Shown here: positions 18,170 to 27,334 of the stretch, in pieces
How positions within the stretch are numbered: the stretch's first letter is position 1
Layout of the letters: the number at the start of each line of letters is the position of its first letter
From: Natronospirales bacterium
GTDB lineage: Bacteria; Pseudomonadota; Gammaproteobacteria; Natronospirales; JAIVGZ01
Length of the DNA: 51,358 nt
Assembly (NCBI GenBank): GCA_020201335.1
Contig: JAIVGZ010000009.1
Span: 1-51,358 of the forward strand
Direction: 5' to 3'
Made by a program: the position numbers and the translations under genes
Notes under the pieces: model-generated
Database searches by the model: none
What the model saw: only the letters and a program-made list of their open reading frames with translations
What the model was told of the DNA's origin: nothing

Positions 18170-18901
18170 GTGAATACTCAATCTGCCATCACCCTGTTCG
18201 GCCTGCTGTTGGCCGCGATGCCGCTTTTCGCCGACGATACGGATGATTCCGCGGTGCGGGCCCTCCTCGCCGAGCGCTTGCCCGGCGTGATCGCAGAGAA
18301 CATAAGGCGGTCGCCGGTCCCGGGCCTTTACGAGGTCATCCTCGGGCCGCGTGTGCTGTATGTATCCGGGGATGGTCGCTATGTGCTGCAGGGCACGGTG
18401 ATGGACCTCGCGGAACAAGCGAACATCACAGAGCCGCGGCGCTTGGTTGCGCGCGCGGCATGGGTGAACGGCATGGACGAGTCACAAATGGTCGTGTTCG
18501 AGCCGACGACGCCTTTGCGGCACACGCTCACGGTGTTCACCGATGTCGATTGTGGGTATTGCCGGCAGATGCACGCAGAAATCGACCAGCTGCTCGCGGC
18601 CGGTATCCGGGTCCGCTACCTGTTGTATTCGCGCGGCGGACCCGGCACCGAAGCAGCGAGCAAGGCAGAGCAGGTGTGGTGTTCAGAGGACCAGCGGGCC
18701 GCGCTGACTGCTGCAAAGCAGGGTCGAACGGTGACCGCACCCGCGTGCGAAACGCCCATCATGGCCAACCTGTTGCTCGGCCGTGAACTGCCGGTGAACG
18801 GCACGCCGACGATGGTCTCTGGACGCGGTGACCTGATTCCCGGCTATCTGCCGCCGGCTATGCTGGTCGAAGAACTGCAGCGCCTCAGCGCGGCGCGCTG
18901 A
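18170..18901 (+). CDS. dsbC: thiol:disulfide interchange protein DsbC
   Basis: This periplasmic disulfide isomerase of about 243 residues has a signal peptide (AITLFGLLLAAMPLFA), an N-terminal dimerisation domain (GLYEVILGPRVLYVSGDGRY) and a thioredoxin domain with the active site CGYC in DVDCGYCRQMH, plus the cis-proline segment VNGTPTMV. The GTG start has a GGAG site five bases upstream and places the signal peptide correctly; an ATG nine codons earlier adds residues that do not suit a signal sequence. It follows xerD by 74 bases, a conserved pairing. Its stop codon abuts the stop codon of the convergent addA gene with no base between. Confidence 0.88.
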   Translation: MNTQSAITLFGLLLAAMPLFADDTDDSAVRALLAERLPGVIAENIRRSPVPGLYEVILGPRVLYVSGDGRYVLQGTVMDLAEQANITEPRRLVARAAWVNGMDESQMVVFEPTTPLRHTLTVFTDVDCGYCRQMHAEIDQLLAAGIRVRYLLYSRGGPGTEAASKAEQVWCSEDQRAALTAAKQGRTVTAPACETPIMANLLLGRELPVNGTPTMVSGRGDLIPGYLPPAMLVEELQRLSAAR

Positions 18902-21900
18902 TTAAGCGAGTATCTCGATCCGCGGCAACGCTGTGAACAGAAGCGCGGTGCGCACCCTGCGTGTCGGCCACAGTGCCGCCGCAAGATCCCCGTACCGCGC
19001 GAGCTGCGGTCCGTGCACTTCGCGCAGCCATGCGAGCCTGGGCTCCGGGTCCGGGTGCGTCTTGTAGTCGATGATCCACACCTCGTCTTGCGTCACGACC
19101 AAACGGTCGACGATGCCGTAGCGCTCTCGTTCTGCGCCGTCGCCCACTGCAAGGCGTGCCTCATCCCATGCGTGTTCATACTGAGCCGGATCGAACAGCC
19201 ACCCGAACTCGGACGAGGCCCGCACCCGTTCCGCAGCCGCGAGTGCTGCGGAAATAGCGTCGTCGTCCGGCCGGCGCCCACTGATGCGGGCGAGCGCGGC
19301 GCGCGCGCCGTCGGCACCACTGCCGCCAAACTCCAGCGCCGCATGCACGAGCACGCCGTGCTCGGCTGCTGCCTCGTCGATTGAATCCAAAGCGGCTTGG
19401 CGTTCCGGCAGCGGTTCAATCACGCGACCGAGCGCCGGATCGGCGGTGGGCGAGGGTGCCCGGACCCGATCTTCTGCGGCCACGCCGGTCCCGCTCTCAA
19501 ACGGTGCACCGCGTGCATCGAACACGTCGGCGAGCCGCGCGTACCACCCGTCCGCCCGGCGCATCCCGGAGATGAACATATCCACTCGTACCGACAGCGT
19601 ATCGCCGCGCGGCGCGAGGTCGCACTGCGCGACGAACACGACCGGTGCCTCGAGCCCCTTTGCTGAATGGATCGTCATGACGCGCACCCGGCCTTCCGCC
19701 GCGACTACCGGGGCGTCGTCAAACTCGCGCTCCGCGGCGCTGGCCGCACGCGTCTGCTCCAGGCGCTCGACCAGCCGGTGGAGTGTCGGGTAGCGGCCGG
19801 CATCCGCGTCGAGCGCAAGGTCGAGGAACTGCACGAGGTTTGCGGCCACCGATGCGCGTAAATGCGCCGGGGTCGCGGCCTCGTAACGTGCGAGTACATT
19901 GCCGTCAGCGTAGATGCGGTCGAGAAGGTCGTGTACCGGCTCACGGTCGGCGTGCTCACGCCACCGACGCAGGCAATCGGCGGCGCGTACCAGCGGGCCT
20001 GGGGTGCTTGGGTCTTCAGCAAGTGCGAGCAGTCGCGGGTACCACCGGGTGCGACGCTTTGCATCAGGGTCCGCGGGCGCCAGCCGCAGCAGGTCGGTAT
20101 CGCTGCACGAGAACAATGGCGACTTCAGCAGCCGCGCGAGCTGCAAGCTGTTCCACGGAGCGACGAGGAACTCGAGCAGCGCGAGCATGTCGAGTATCTC
20201 AGGTCGTTCGAGCAGCATGCCGCGGCTGTCGCTCGCATAAGGAACTGCGCACTCGCGTAGCGCCTGCTCGAGTGCAGCGAGGCGCGTGCGCTGTCGCACG
20301 AGAATCATCACGTCGGCCCAGCCGAATGGACGCACACCGGCGCCGTCAGCGACGGGGGTGCGGGAATCGTACATCTCACGGATGCGTGCGGCGATGACGC
20401 GCGCCTCGTTGAGTCCGCGCAGTTCCTCGCCGGGCTTACGCGGTACCAGTAGCGGGTTGCGCAACGCGCTGGACGGTTCCACCGCAGCAGCGTCAGGCTC
20501 GTCCGGTACTGCCAGCCACTCGACGCGCCCCGGGAGGTCCGGCAGGAAGGTGTCGTGCGCGACGAAGTCGGGCAGCGGCAACACACCGTCACCGAATACT
20601 GCATTCACGCAGTCGAGCACCGCGGTCGCCGAACGCCGCGAACCGCGCAACTGAACCCGCGGCGCGCCCAGCCGCTCTTCGAGCAGCGTCGATGCCGCAT
20701 CGAGCAGGCGCGGGTCCGCGCGCCGGAAGCCGTAAATCGCCTGCTTTGGATCCCCGACCACGAACGCACTGCGGGCACGCCCGGCGTCCCCTGCGGCAAT
20801 CTCGGCGAGCAGCGGTTGCAGCATGCGCCATTGCGTCGGGTTTGTGTCCTGGAACTCGTCGACCAGCACGTGGTCGACGCGCTGGTCCAGCCGGTACTGA
20901 ATCCACGGCGCGTGGTCAGTCGCGTTGAGCAGTCGGCAGGCGGTCCACTCAAGGTCCGCGAAATCCAGCACGCGCGCCTCAGCTTTCAGCCGTTGGTAGT
21001 GAGACAACAGGCGTTCGCCTGCAACGAACCAGTCGCGGTTCAGCCGTGCGAGCCGCCAATCTGCGCTCGCACTGATCAGTTCCCGCTGTAGTCGCTCGAC
21101 TTCGACCGCAGCTTCCGGGCCTTGTGTGCGCGCGATTTCCTTCTTTACGAGTTGCGCGCGCGGCTTTCGCCCCTTATCCACCAGCGTCAGTGCGTCCAGC
21201 GCATCACACCAGTTTTCCGCTGGTGCGTCCGCAGCCGCGAGCAGCTCGGTGACCGGTGCGAGCAATGGCTCGACTGCGGCAGTCGGTGCGGCGCCGACGA
21301 GCGCGCAGATGCGCTTGATGCGCGCACGCATGATGTCGGTCAACCACTCAGCCGGGTCGTCGCCGTGGTAACCGGTCACCGTGGTGAGCGTGTCCAGCGC
21401 ATGCGCGAGCGGGTCGTGTGCAGCGGAGGTCCACGCCCACCAGTCGGCGCGGTGGTTGATGAAACTGCGCAATCTTCCGCGCGCGCCGGCGAGGCTGCCG
21501 GCATCAGTGGCCAGCCTGTCGAGCGCAACGGCGATTGCCCCTTCGGATTCGCGGCCGCATTCCTCAAGGAGCGCTTCCCATGCAGCGTCATGCAGCTCCC
21601 GCTCGGTGGCAAGCAACTCAAAACCCGGTGCGACGCCCGCTTCGAGCGGGAACCGCGACAGCAGCTCCTGGCAGAACGCGTGGAAGGTGAGCACACGGGG
21701 CGGCCACGGCGCCGTCAGGAGGCGCTCATGGAGGTTGCGTGCCGTTGTACGAACGGCTGCATCCGGCTCGACGCCGATGGCGTGCAGTTCCGCGTCGAGC
21801 TGCGCGTCTCCGCTCGCTGCAAGTGCAAGCGACCGGTCCATCAGCCGTGCATGCACTTCGCCGGCAGCGCGGTTGGTGAAGGTCACCGCGAGCAGTCCGC

Positions 21901-22030
21901 CCGGTTCCGCGCCGGAGAGGAGCAGGCGCAACATGCGCGTAACGAGCAACCAAGTCTTACCGGTACCCGCGGAGGCGATGACACTCGCGCTGGTCTCGGG
22001 GGCGGTGGCGTCGAGCGGACGCATGCTCAT
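18902..22030 (-). CDS. addA: AddA-type UvrD-family helicase/nuclease
   Basis: This 1042-residue protein is an ATP-dependent 3'-5' helicase with a C-terminal RecB-like nuclease, the AddA half of the enzyme that processes double-strand breaks for recombination. Visible motifs are Walker A (ASAGTGKTWLL, residues 18-28), TFTNRAAGEV (motif Ia), HVLVDEFQDTNPTQW (Walker B), VVGDPKQAIYGFRRADP (motif III), VRVMTIHSAKGLEAPVVFV (motif V) and the nuclease motif WIIDYKTHPDPEPRL near the end. The ATG chosen overlaps the addB stop (ATGA), which implies translational coupling. RecB is longer and comes with recC and recD; the adjacent AddB protein makes AddA the better call. Confidence 0.88.
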   Translation of the reverse strand: MSMRPLDATAPETSASVIASAGTGKTWLLVTRMLRLLLSGAEPGGLLAVTFTNRAAGEVHARLMDRSLALAASGDAQLDAELHAIGVEPDAAVRTTARNLHERLLTAPWPPRVLTFHAFCQELLSRFPLEAGVAPGFELLATERELHDAAWEALLEECGRESEGAIAVALDRLATDAGSLAGARGRLRSFINHRADWWAWTSAAHDPLAHALDTLTTVTGYHGDDPAEWLTDIMRARIKRICALVGAAPTAAVEPLLAPVTELLAAADAPAENWCDALDALTLVDKGRKPRAQLVKKEIARTQGPEAAVEVERLQRELISASADWRLARLNRDWFVAGERLLSHYQRLKAEARVLDFADLEWTACRLLNATDHAPWIQYRLDQRVDHVLVDEFQDTNPTQWRMLQPLLAEIAAGDAGRARSAFVVGDPKQAIYGFRRADPRLLDAASTLLEERLGAPRVQLRGSRRSATAVLDCVNAVFGDGVLPLPDFVAHDTFLPDLPGRVEWLAVPDEPDAAAVEPSSALRNPLLVPRKPGEELRGLNEARVIAARIREMYDSRTPVADGAGVRPFGWADVMILVRQRTRLAALEQALRECAVPYASDSRGMLLERPEILDMLALLEFLVAPWNSLQLARLLKSPLFSCSDTDLLRLAPADPDAKRRTRWYPRLLALAEDPSTPGPLVRAADCLRRWREHADREPVHDLLDRIYADGNVLARYEAATPAHLRASVAANLVQFLDLALDADAGRYPTLHRLVERLEQTRAASAAEREFDDAPVVAAEGRVRVMTIHSAKGLEAPVVFVAQCDLAPRGDTLSVRVDMFISGMRRADGWYARLADVFDARGAPFESGTGVAAEDRVRAPSPTADPALGRVIEPLPERQAALDSIDEAAAEHGVLVHAALEFGGSGADGARAALARISGRRPDDDAISAALAAAERVRASSEFGWLFDPAQYEHAWDEARLAVGDGAERERYGIVDRLVVTQDEVWIIDYKTHPDPEPRLAWLREVHGPQLARYGDLAAALWPTRRVRTALLFTALPRIEILA

Positions 22031-24879
22031 GCGTCTTCCCATGTTTCGCGGCGGCAAAGCCCGGCATAGCGGCAGTACGCGCACGCTTTCGCATCACCCC
22101 ACGCCGGCATCTCAGCGCCGCCCGCCAGTCGCTCGACGATATCGCCGAGCCGCGCCAGCGATGCTGCGGTCAATGCCTCGACATCCACATCGCCGTACCG
22201 AGGAGACGGCACGCCGGCCAGCGTGACGCGCTCACCTTTCAGCGCTGGCCCCAGTCCTACAAAATAAAGTTGGTCGACGTCGCCGACACCCGCCGCATAG
22301 CTGGCAAGTTGTACATGCTCCGCGGCAGCGACCGCACCAATTGTCGCGACCGCGCCGGTCTTGTAGTCGAGTACCGCGCGCCGCCCGTGCCCGTCGATCT
22401 CGACCCGATCGATGCGCCCGTGCAGCGTGACCGCGCCGGTCTGGCGCTCGAACCCGTGTTCGACGTGTTCGACCCGCCACCCCCCGGCCGCGCGCTCCAT
22501 TTCAAAGTCCACGACCCGCGGCACCGCGCGCCGCCACGCGCGCAACCACGAGAGCGCGATGAAGTCGGATTCCGCCTGTTCTGCGAGCACTGCGTCGCCG
22601 AGCGCCAGCAGCAGCGCTGCCGCATCATCCCGGCTCGTTGCATCCACGACACGCGCGAACGGCCCGGGCAGACCTGCTACATCTTTGTGGAATGCCTGCA
22701 GGCATCGGTGGACCAGCGAACCGAAATCCTGCTTCGACAGCGCCTCACGCAGCGGGTCGGGCGCATCAAGCTGCAGCCGCCGCGCGGCGAACCAGTGATA
22801 CGGACAATCGATCATGTCCTGGTGCGCGCCGGCGCTCCAGCGCAATGGCATCCGGTCAAGCGCAGGTCGCGGCCGCGTGGATACCGCGGGTAGCGGCGCA
22901 TCGGTGCGCGTGACGAGCGTCGCCGGGTCGCGCGCCAGCGCGAGCGCGTCGGGTGCCGGCACAGCGTGCGCCCACGCAAGTGGATAGACCGCCTGCAATG
23001 CAGCGAGCCACGGGCTCGGTAGTCGTTCCGCCTGCGCTCGCTCGCGGGCGAACGTCACAACCCGGTGTGGCGCCAGCGCGAGCGCGCGCCGGAAGCGCAG
23101 CGCCTGCAGCGCGCGCTGTTGCGGCCAGGTCTCGAGCCCCAGTTGTTCCCGTACTCCGTCGTTGAAGAATGGATGCGCGTGCGCACGGCCAGGCAAATGC
23201 TCTGCATCGGAACCAGCGACCAGAACCGCGTCGTACGCGCCTGTTGCGCAATCGGCGAGCGACAGCAGCGAGATACCGCCGCGCACCGGCTCGCGGAACA
23301 CCGCGCGCTCGAGCGTGCGGCCCAGCCAAGTGCGCCACTCGCGCCAATTCAGCGCGGGCGCGTCGCCGTCGGCGGCGCGCGCCATACCGGCGAGTTCCTC
23401 GAGTACACGCTGGCCGGCCGCATCGCCGGCGAATCCTTCGTGCAAGCCCAGGCGTTTGAGGCTTTCGTGGAGCGCTGCGATGCATTCGGACGCCGGGAAC
23501 GCGCGGCCAGGATTCTGTACATGACGCAATAGTGGTGCGGCCGCATGCTCGACACGGTCGAGCATGCGTTCGAGGCGGCCGGAAAGTGCGTCGCCCCACT
23601 CGTCGGGCAGACGCGCCGCGCGTCGCCGGATGGCGTGGCGGTACCGACCTATGCCGCGTCCGACCTGTTCGTGGCGCACGATTCCTTCCTCGAATTGCCA
23701 CGCTGACGCGAGCTGCGCCTCATGGTCGTCATCGAGATGGCAGAACGGCGACTTGAGAAGGTCGAGCAAAGGGCTCGCGCGGTAATCCTCCTCGACCGCC
23801 TCGAGCCAGCGTTCGAGCGCAGCGGCGGCGCTCGTTGTCGACAACGCCCACCCGGCGCTATCGTCCAGCAACAGTCCCGCACGCGCGAGCAGCGCGCGCA
23901 CGCGGCGCGCGAGCTTGCGATCCTCGGTGACCAGCGCGATGCGGCGCATTCCGGCCAGCCACCATTGCCGTAGCTGCACGTCGACCGTGCGTGCCTCGTG
24001 CTCCGCATCGTCAGCGGCCGCGACCGCAAACGCTGCGACTGTCGGGGGTTGGGGCCATGCGTCGCGTAGCGCCGCAGCTCTCACTGCAAGCGGGTCAGTG
24101 GCGGCACCAAGCGCTGCGTCGGCGAGCGCGTTCAATGCGTCGGGCGGAGCGACCGGCCCGGAATTCGGAGCGTGGAGCGGTGCCGGTAGCGCATCCGCAG
24201 GTCCCGCGTGGTAGAGCGTCACCCAACCTTCTGTGACGCCGTCGGCCAGCCACGGCGCGATAATGCGCGGTATCCGGTCAAGGCCGGCGCCGATTAGGGT
24301 GGCGCCGCCGCGCAGCCGCCAGGACTCGAGCGCCGCTAGCGCCGCCGCGCCGTCGCCAAAGCCGGAATCGGGGCCGCCGCGCTCGCACCACGCCTGCCAG
24401 AGGGTCGCTACGAGCGTCGCCTCGCGCCGCAACGGTCGCTCCGGCGCGCGGTCGCCATATACGCTACGCAGCGTCGTCGCCAATGTATCAGCGTCGCCCG
24501 GTAGCCCGCCGCACTGGTCCCCGAGTTCCGCAAACAGGGTGATTAACGCCTCGACGAGCGTCCACGGGTCAGTCTCGCCGGTGAGGGCGGGATGCCCGCG
24601 CAATGCGTCGAGCAGCATTAGGCGTGCGCGCTGCTCGCCACCGCGCCGCGCCTGGGCGGTCGTACCGGCGAGCGTGCCGAGTGTGTGACAGACCGGTCCG
24701 ATCAGCGCGGTGCGGCCGGATACCTCGCGGATGCGCGCGCGCAGTGCCGGCGCGGCGTGGATGCCCGGCAACAGCACGAGGGTGTCGGAAAGGTCCGGGA
24801 ACGACCGGTCCGCGAGCAGTTCCGCGCATCGCTGCGCGGCGGGATCGAGCGCGTTCTCCCAGGGCGGGAGTACGCGCAT
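22027..24879 (-). CDS. addB: AddB-type PD-(D/E)XK nuclease subunit with Fe-S cysteines
   Basis: This 950-residue protein matches the AddB partner: a degraded helicase-like N-terminal region without a Walker A motif and a C-terminal nuclease domain with AVLDYKTGAVAT (about residue 835). The four cysteines expected for the iron-sulfur staple of AddB are present: one in MIDCPYHWFAARRL (about residue 720) and three in KACAYCRYAGLCRRE at the C-terminus. It lies directly downstream of a ferredoxin gene with no gap and overlaps addA by four bases. It would act in the cytosol in resection of DNA breaks. Automatic pipelines may call it a PD-(D/E)XK nuclease family protein. Confidence 0.85.
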   Translation of the reverse strand: MRVLPPWENALDPAAQRCAELLADRSFPDLSDTLVLLPGIHAAPALRARIREVSGRTALIGPVCHTLGTLAGTTAQARRGGEQRARLMLLDALRGHPALTGETDPWTLVEALITLFAELGDQCGGLPGDADTLATTLRSVYGDRAPERPLRREATLVATLWQAWCERGGPDSGFGDGAAALAALESWRLRGGATLIGAGLDRIPRIIAPWLADGVTEGWVTLYHAGPADALPAPLHAPNSGPVAPPDALNALADAALGAATDPLAVRAAALRDAWPQPPTVAAFAVAAADDAEHEARTVDVQLRQWWLAGMRRIALVTEDRKLARRVRALLARAGLLLDDSAGWALSTTSAAAALERWLEAVEEDYRASPLLDLLKSPFCHLDDDHEAQLASAWQFEEGIVRHEQVGRGIGRYRHAIRRRAARLPDEWGDALSGRLERMLDRVEHAAAPLLRHVQNPGRAFPASECIAALHESLKRLGLHEGFAGDAAGQRVLEELAGMARAADGDAPALNWREWRTWLGRTLERAVFREPVRGGISLLSLADCATGAYDAVLVAGSDAEHLPGRAHAHPFFNDGVREQLGLETWPQQRALQALRFRRALALAPHRVVTFARERAQAERLPSPWLAALQAVYPLAWAHAVPAPDALALARDPATLVTRTDAPLPAVSTRPRPALDRMPLRWSAGAHQDMIDCPYHWFAARRLQLDAPDPLREALSKQDFGSLVHRCLQAFHKDVAGLPGPFARVVDATSRDDAAALLLALGDAVLAEQAESDFIALSWLRAWRRAVPRVVDFEMERAAGGWRVEHVEHGFERQTGAVTLHGRIDRVEIDGHGRRAVLDYKTGAVATIGAVAAAEHVQLASYAAGVGDVDQLYFVGLGPALKGERVTLAGVPSPRYGDVDVEALTAASLARLGDIVERLAGGAEMPAWGDAKACAYCRYAGLCRRETWEDA

Positions 24880-25203
24880 TCAGCGCTCCAGGTACTGGAG
24901 CTTGTCGGGGACTGTCTCCCACTCCTTGGCATCGGGTGGCGCGTCTTCCATCTCAGTGATGACCGGCCACCCCTTGGCGAGTTCGGCGTTCAACTGTATG
25001 AAGTGCTGCTGGTCGGCGGGGAGGTCATCCTCGCCGTAAATCGCGTTGACCGGGCACTCGGGTTCGCACAGCGTGCAGTCAATGCACTCGTCCGGGTCAA
25101 TCACCAGGAAGTTCGGGCCCGCATGGAAGCAGTCGACCGGGCAGACCTCGACGCAGTCGGTGTATTTGCACTTGATGCAGCTTTCGGTGACGACGAAGGT
25201 CAT
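24880..25203 (-). CDS. fdxA: 7Fe ferredoxin FdxA
   Basis: This small acidic protein (107 residues) holds a [3Fe-4S] and a [4Fe-4S] cluster. The N-terminal cysteines fit the pattern [20 protein letters not shown] and the second set is [17 protein letters not shown]; the tail [15 protein letters not shown] is usual for FdxA of proteobacteria. It starts with a good ribosome binding site (GGGGG), and a TAAAAT that could serve as a -10 lies about 25 bases upstream. The stop codon is immediately followed by the addB ATG, so the two are coupled. FdxA is often next to mutS elsewhere, so its position before an Fe-S nuclease subunit is of interest. Confidence 0.93.
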   Translation of the reverse strand: MTFVVTESCIKCKYTDCVEVCPVDCFHAGPNFLVIDPDECIDCTLCEPECPVNAIYGEDDLPADQQHFIQLNAELAKGWPVITEMEDAPPDAKEWETVPDKLQYLER

Positions 25204-25248
25204 GGCGTTCCCCCTGAATGCCCCGGCATTTTACACCGATGCGGGGGC

Positions 25249-25788
25249 CTACCGCAGCGGCGGCAGGTCGACGTGGTGCGTCTCGAACACGCCGCGACGG
25301 CGGTCTTCGAAGTACAGCTTGAACGCGGCGGTCACGCTGCGGAACGCGAGCGTGTCCCAAGGCATCTCGGCCTCGTCGACCAGCGCCGCTTCGAGTGTCT
25401 CGTCGCCGGCGGCGAACGCGTCGTCGACCAGCCGCCCGTGGTACATCACATGCACCTGGTCTGCACCAAGTACGCTCACGACGCTCGACAGTCCGGCGAT
25501 CTCCACGCGCGCACACGCTTCCTCCTGCGTCTCCCGCAGCGCAGCGTCGCGGATGGTCTCGCCGTTCTCCATGAAGCCGGCCGGCATCGTCCAGAAACCG
25601 GCACGCGGCTCAATCGAGCGGCGGCACAGCAAGATGCGCCGGTCGGACGCCTGCGCGATGCAGCCGACGACTATTTTGGGATTCAGGTAATGGATGGCAC
25701 CGCAGGCGTCACACATGTAGCGCGGCAGCATGTCGCCTTCCGGAATCCGGAAAGAGACGGGGGTGCCGCACGCGCTGCAAAAATTCAT
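25249..25788 (-). CDS. NUDIX hydrolase with N-terminal zinc ribbon
   Basis: The protein has about 179 residues. It begins with a zinc-ribbon motif (FCSACGTPV ... YMCDACGAIHY, two CxxC pairs) followed by a NUDIX domain with the box GFMENGETIRDAALRETQEEA, matching GX5EX7REUXEEXGU except at the last Gly. Zinc-ribbon NUDIX enzymes include NADH pyrophosphatase NudC, but this one is shorter and the substrate cannot be fixed. The ATG has GGAG upstream and lies 24 bases after the tRNA-Leu gene on the same strand, so the two may share a transcript. Confidence 0.85.
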   Translation of the reverse strand: MNFCSACGTPVSFRIPEGDMLPRYMCDACGAIHYLNPKIVVGCIAQASDRRILLCRRSIEPRAGFWTMPAGFMENGETIRDAALRETQEEACARVEIAGLSSVVSVLGADQVHVMYHGRLVDDAFAAGDETLEAALVDEAEMPWDTLAFRSVTAAFKLYFEDRRRGVFETHHVDLPPLR

Positions 25789-25812
25789 CCGCGAGGTGTC
25801 TCCGATTTTCGA

Positions 25813-25899
25813 TGGTGCCGGGAGCGAGAATCGAACTCGCACTCTGTCGCCAGAACCGGATTTTGAGTCCGGCGCGTCTACCAGTTCCGCCATCCCGGC
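25813..25899 (-). tRNA. tRNA-Leu (anticodon CAA)
   Basis: The 87-base gene folds as a class II tRNA: acceptor stem GCCGGGA with TCCCGGC, a long variable arm, a T-loop of the GTTCGATTC type, and a 3' CCA encoded in the DNA. The anticodon stem CCGGA/TCCGG encloses the loop CTCAAAA, giving anticodon CAA, which reads the UUG leucine codon. Confidence 0.95.
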
Positions 25900-25914
25900 C
25901 CGCGAAGGGCGCCT

Positions 25915-25920
25915 ATTGTA
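25915..25920 (-). promoter_or_regulatory. -10 element of tRNA-Leu
   Basis: TACAAT is followed by a GC-rich discriminator (AGGCGCC) 15 bases before the mature tRNA. A GC-rich discriminator is typical of stable RNA promoters under stringent control. No clear -35 is seen. Confidence 0.55.
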
Positions 25921-26021
25921 CATCTCCATGTCGGCGACGCCTGCCGGCGCGCCTCCACGCTCATCAAAAATGCGATTTTTGATTCGCTTCGCCGCTGCGC
26001 GGCGGGTCATCCTTTTGGAAC

Positions 26022-26138
26022 TGTAGGAGCGGATCTGTGATCCGCGACTCAATCGCGAATCGCAGATTCGCTCCCACAAGGCTAAGGAATCGCGAATCGC
26101 AGATTCGCTCCCACAGGCCAGAGGGCCGCTCCCACTGG
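26022..26138. repeat. cluster of REP-like palindromes
   Basis: The 297-base gap between tRNA-Leu and the sigma factor gene holds a GTAGGAGC head with a GGATCTGTGATCC palindrome, then two near-identical units ATCGCGAATCGCAGATTCGC followed by GCTCCCACA, then GGGCCGCTCCCAC. The forward head and the inverted heads form a nested inverted repeat like that at 992-1055. No gene is seen in this gap. Confidence 0.75.
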
Positions 26139-26184
26139 CAAATACTACCAAGTCGGTTGCGACCCTTTTGCCGCGCCGCGCATC

Positions 26185-26190
26185 TATTAT
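26185..26190 (+). promoter_or_regulatory. -10 element of the ECF sigma gene, leaderless arrangement
   Basis: TATTAT lies exactly six bases before the ATG of the sigma factor gene, and the six bases between (ctgtga) hold no Shine-Dalgarno sequence. This predicts transcription starting at the start codon. Confidence 0.6.
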
Positions 26191-26196
26191 CTGTGA

Positions 26197-26769
26197 ATGG
26201 CCGGTCACCCTACCCAAGAGCCCGCCGAGGGTCTGCTCAGGCGCGCTTCTGCGGGCGAGGACGCGGCGTTCGTGGAGCTCTACCGCACCTATTCACGGCC
26301 GGTATTTACTCTCGCCGTACGGATGCTCCGCCAGCGGGAGGCGGCTGAGGATGTGCTGCAGGAGGTGTTCCTCGAACTGACCCGCGCGCTGCCGGCCTAC
26401 CGGGGCGACGGGCCATTCTGGGCCTGGTTGCGACGGCTAGCGGTCAACAAGGTGCTGATGCGGATCCGCGCGGAGCGGTCGCGCATCACACCAGGACGCT
26501 ACGACGACGACGCTCCCGATGCGCAGCCGCACCCGGAAGACGAGACGGGGCGCGCGCTGCTGGCGCGCGACCTCGGCGACGCGCTGGACCGCCTGCCGGC
26601 GCTTAGCAGGGCGGTGGTGTGGTTGCACGACGTTGAAGGCTGGACGCACCAGGAGATCGCTGCGGCAATGGGTCGCAGCACGAGTTTTTCGAAATCGCAG
26701 CTGGCGCGAGCGCATTTGAAGCTCCGCGGGCTGCTGGAGGCAGGGGCGTATGCAGCATCCGACAACTGA
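26197..26769 (+). CDS. ECF-type RNA polymerase sigma factor
   Basis: This 190-residue sigma-70 family protein has region 2 (FVELYRTYSRPVFTLAVRML, AAEDVLQEVFLELTRALP, FWAWLRRLAVNKVLMRIR) and region 4 (DALDRLPALSRAVVWLHDVE, WTHQEIAAAMGRSTSFSKSQ) and lacks regions 1 and 3, as extracytoplasmic-function sigma factors do. It overlaps the anti-sigma gene by 20 bases, so the two are translationally coupled. The stimulus is unknown; the secreted PDZ protein encoded third in the operon suggests an envelope signal. The ECF subgroup cannot be assigned by eye. Confidence 0.88.
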   Translation: MAGHPTQEPAEGLLRRASAGEDAAFVELYRTYSRPVFTLAVRMLRQREAAEDVLQEVFLELTRALPAYRGDGPFWAWLRRLAVNKVLMRIRAERSRITPGRYDDDAPDAQPHPEDETGRALLARDLGDALDRLPALSRAVVWLHDVEGWTHQEIAAAMGRSTSFSKSQLARAHLKLRGLLEAGAYAASDN

Positions 26770-27334
26770 ACAATTGCTCGCGGTCCGCGACGGTGTGTCG
26801 ACTATCGAGGTCCGCGCACATGTCGATGAGTGTGCGACCTGCCGCGCTGAGCTTGCGCGTTTTGTTCGCATGCGCGATGCATTGCGCGCCTTACCGGACG
26901 CTGAGCCTCCACCCGGCGCGCTGGACGCGCTACTCACTGCACGGGCCGCTGCGAGTCGTCGCGCCAGGAGTCGGCGCTACGCCGGGGTCGCGGTCGCTGC
27001 GTCGGTTGTGATGGCAGTGGCGTTGCTCGTCGTGCCACACAATCGGCCCGCGCCACCGCTGATTCCGGTGGATACCGAGGTATCGCTGCTCGCCGAGCGG
27101 TCGGACGAACTCGACCGTGTGCTCGCGTCGGTCGAGTCTCACTCCGGAATCCTCGATTTGCGCACCGCCGGCACGATTGTGGCGCTGGAAGACCGGCTGG
27201 CTACCGTGGACGCTCACCTGCGTCGCGTCGGCACGAACGAACCCCGGACCACCGGCGAGTTACTCCGCCAGCGCATCGCGTTGGTCAATGCACTCGTCGA
27301 TGTCCACGCCGCACAAACCCAGTATTCGTTCTGA
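26750..27334 (+). CDS. anti-sigma factor with zinc-finger ZAS domain
   Basis: A membrane anti-sigma factor of 194 residues that would hold the sigma factor encoded just upstream. The N-terminal HVDECATCRAEL is the HxxxCxxC signature of zinc-binding anti-sigma domains. A single membrane helix (YAGVAVAASVVMAVALLVVP, about residues 77-98) separates it from a periplasmic part with a probable coiled coil (SLLAERSDELDRVLASVESH, IVALEDRLATVDAHLRRVG). It ends 13 bases before the PDZ gene. Confidence 0.82.
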   Translation: MQHPTTEQLLAVRDGVSTIEVRAHVDECATCRAELARFVRMRDALRALPDAEPPPGALDALLTARAAASRRARSRRYAGVAVAASVVMAVALLVVPHNRPAPPLIPVDTEVSLLAERSDELDRVLASVESHSGILDLRTAGTIVALEDRLATVDAHLRRVGTNEPRTTGELLRQRIALVNALVDVHAAQTQYSF

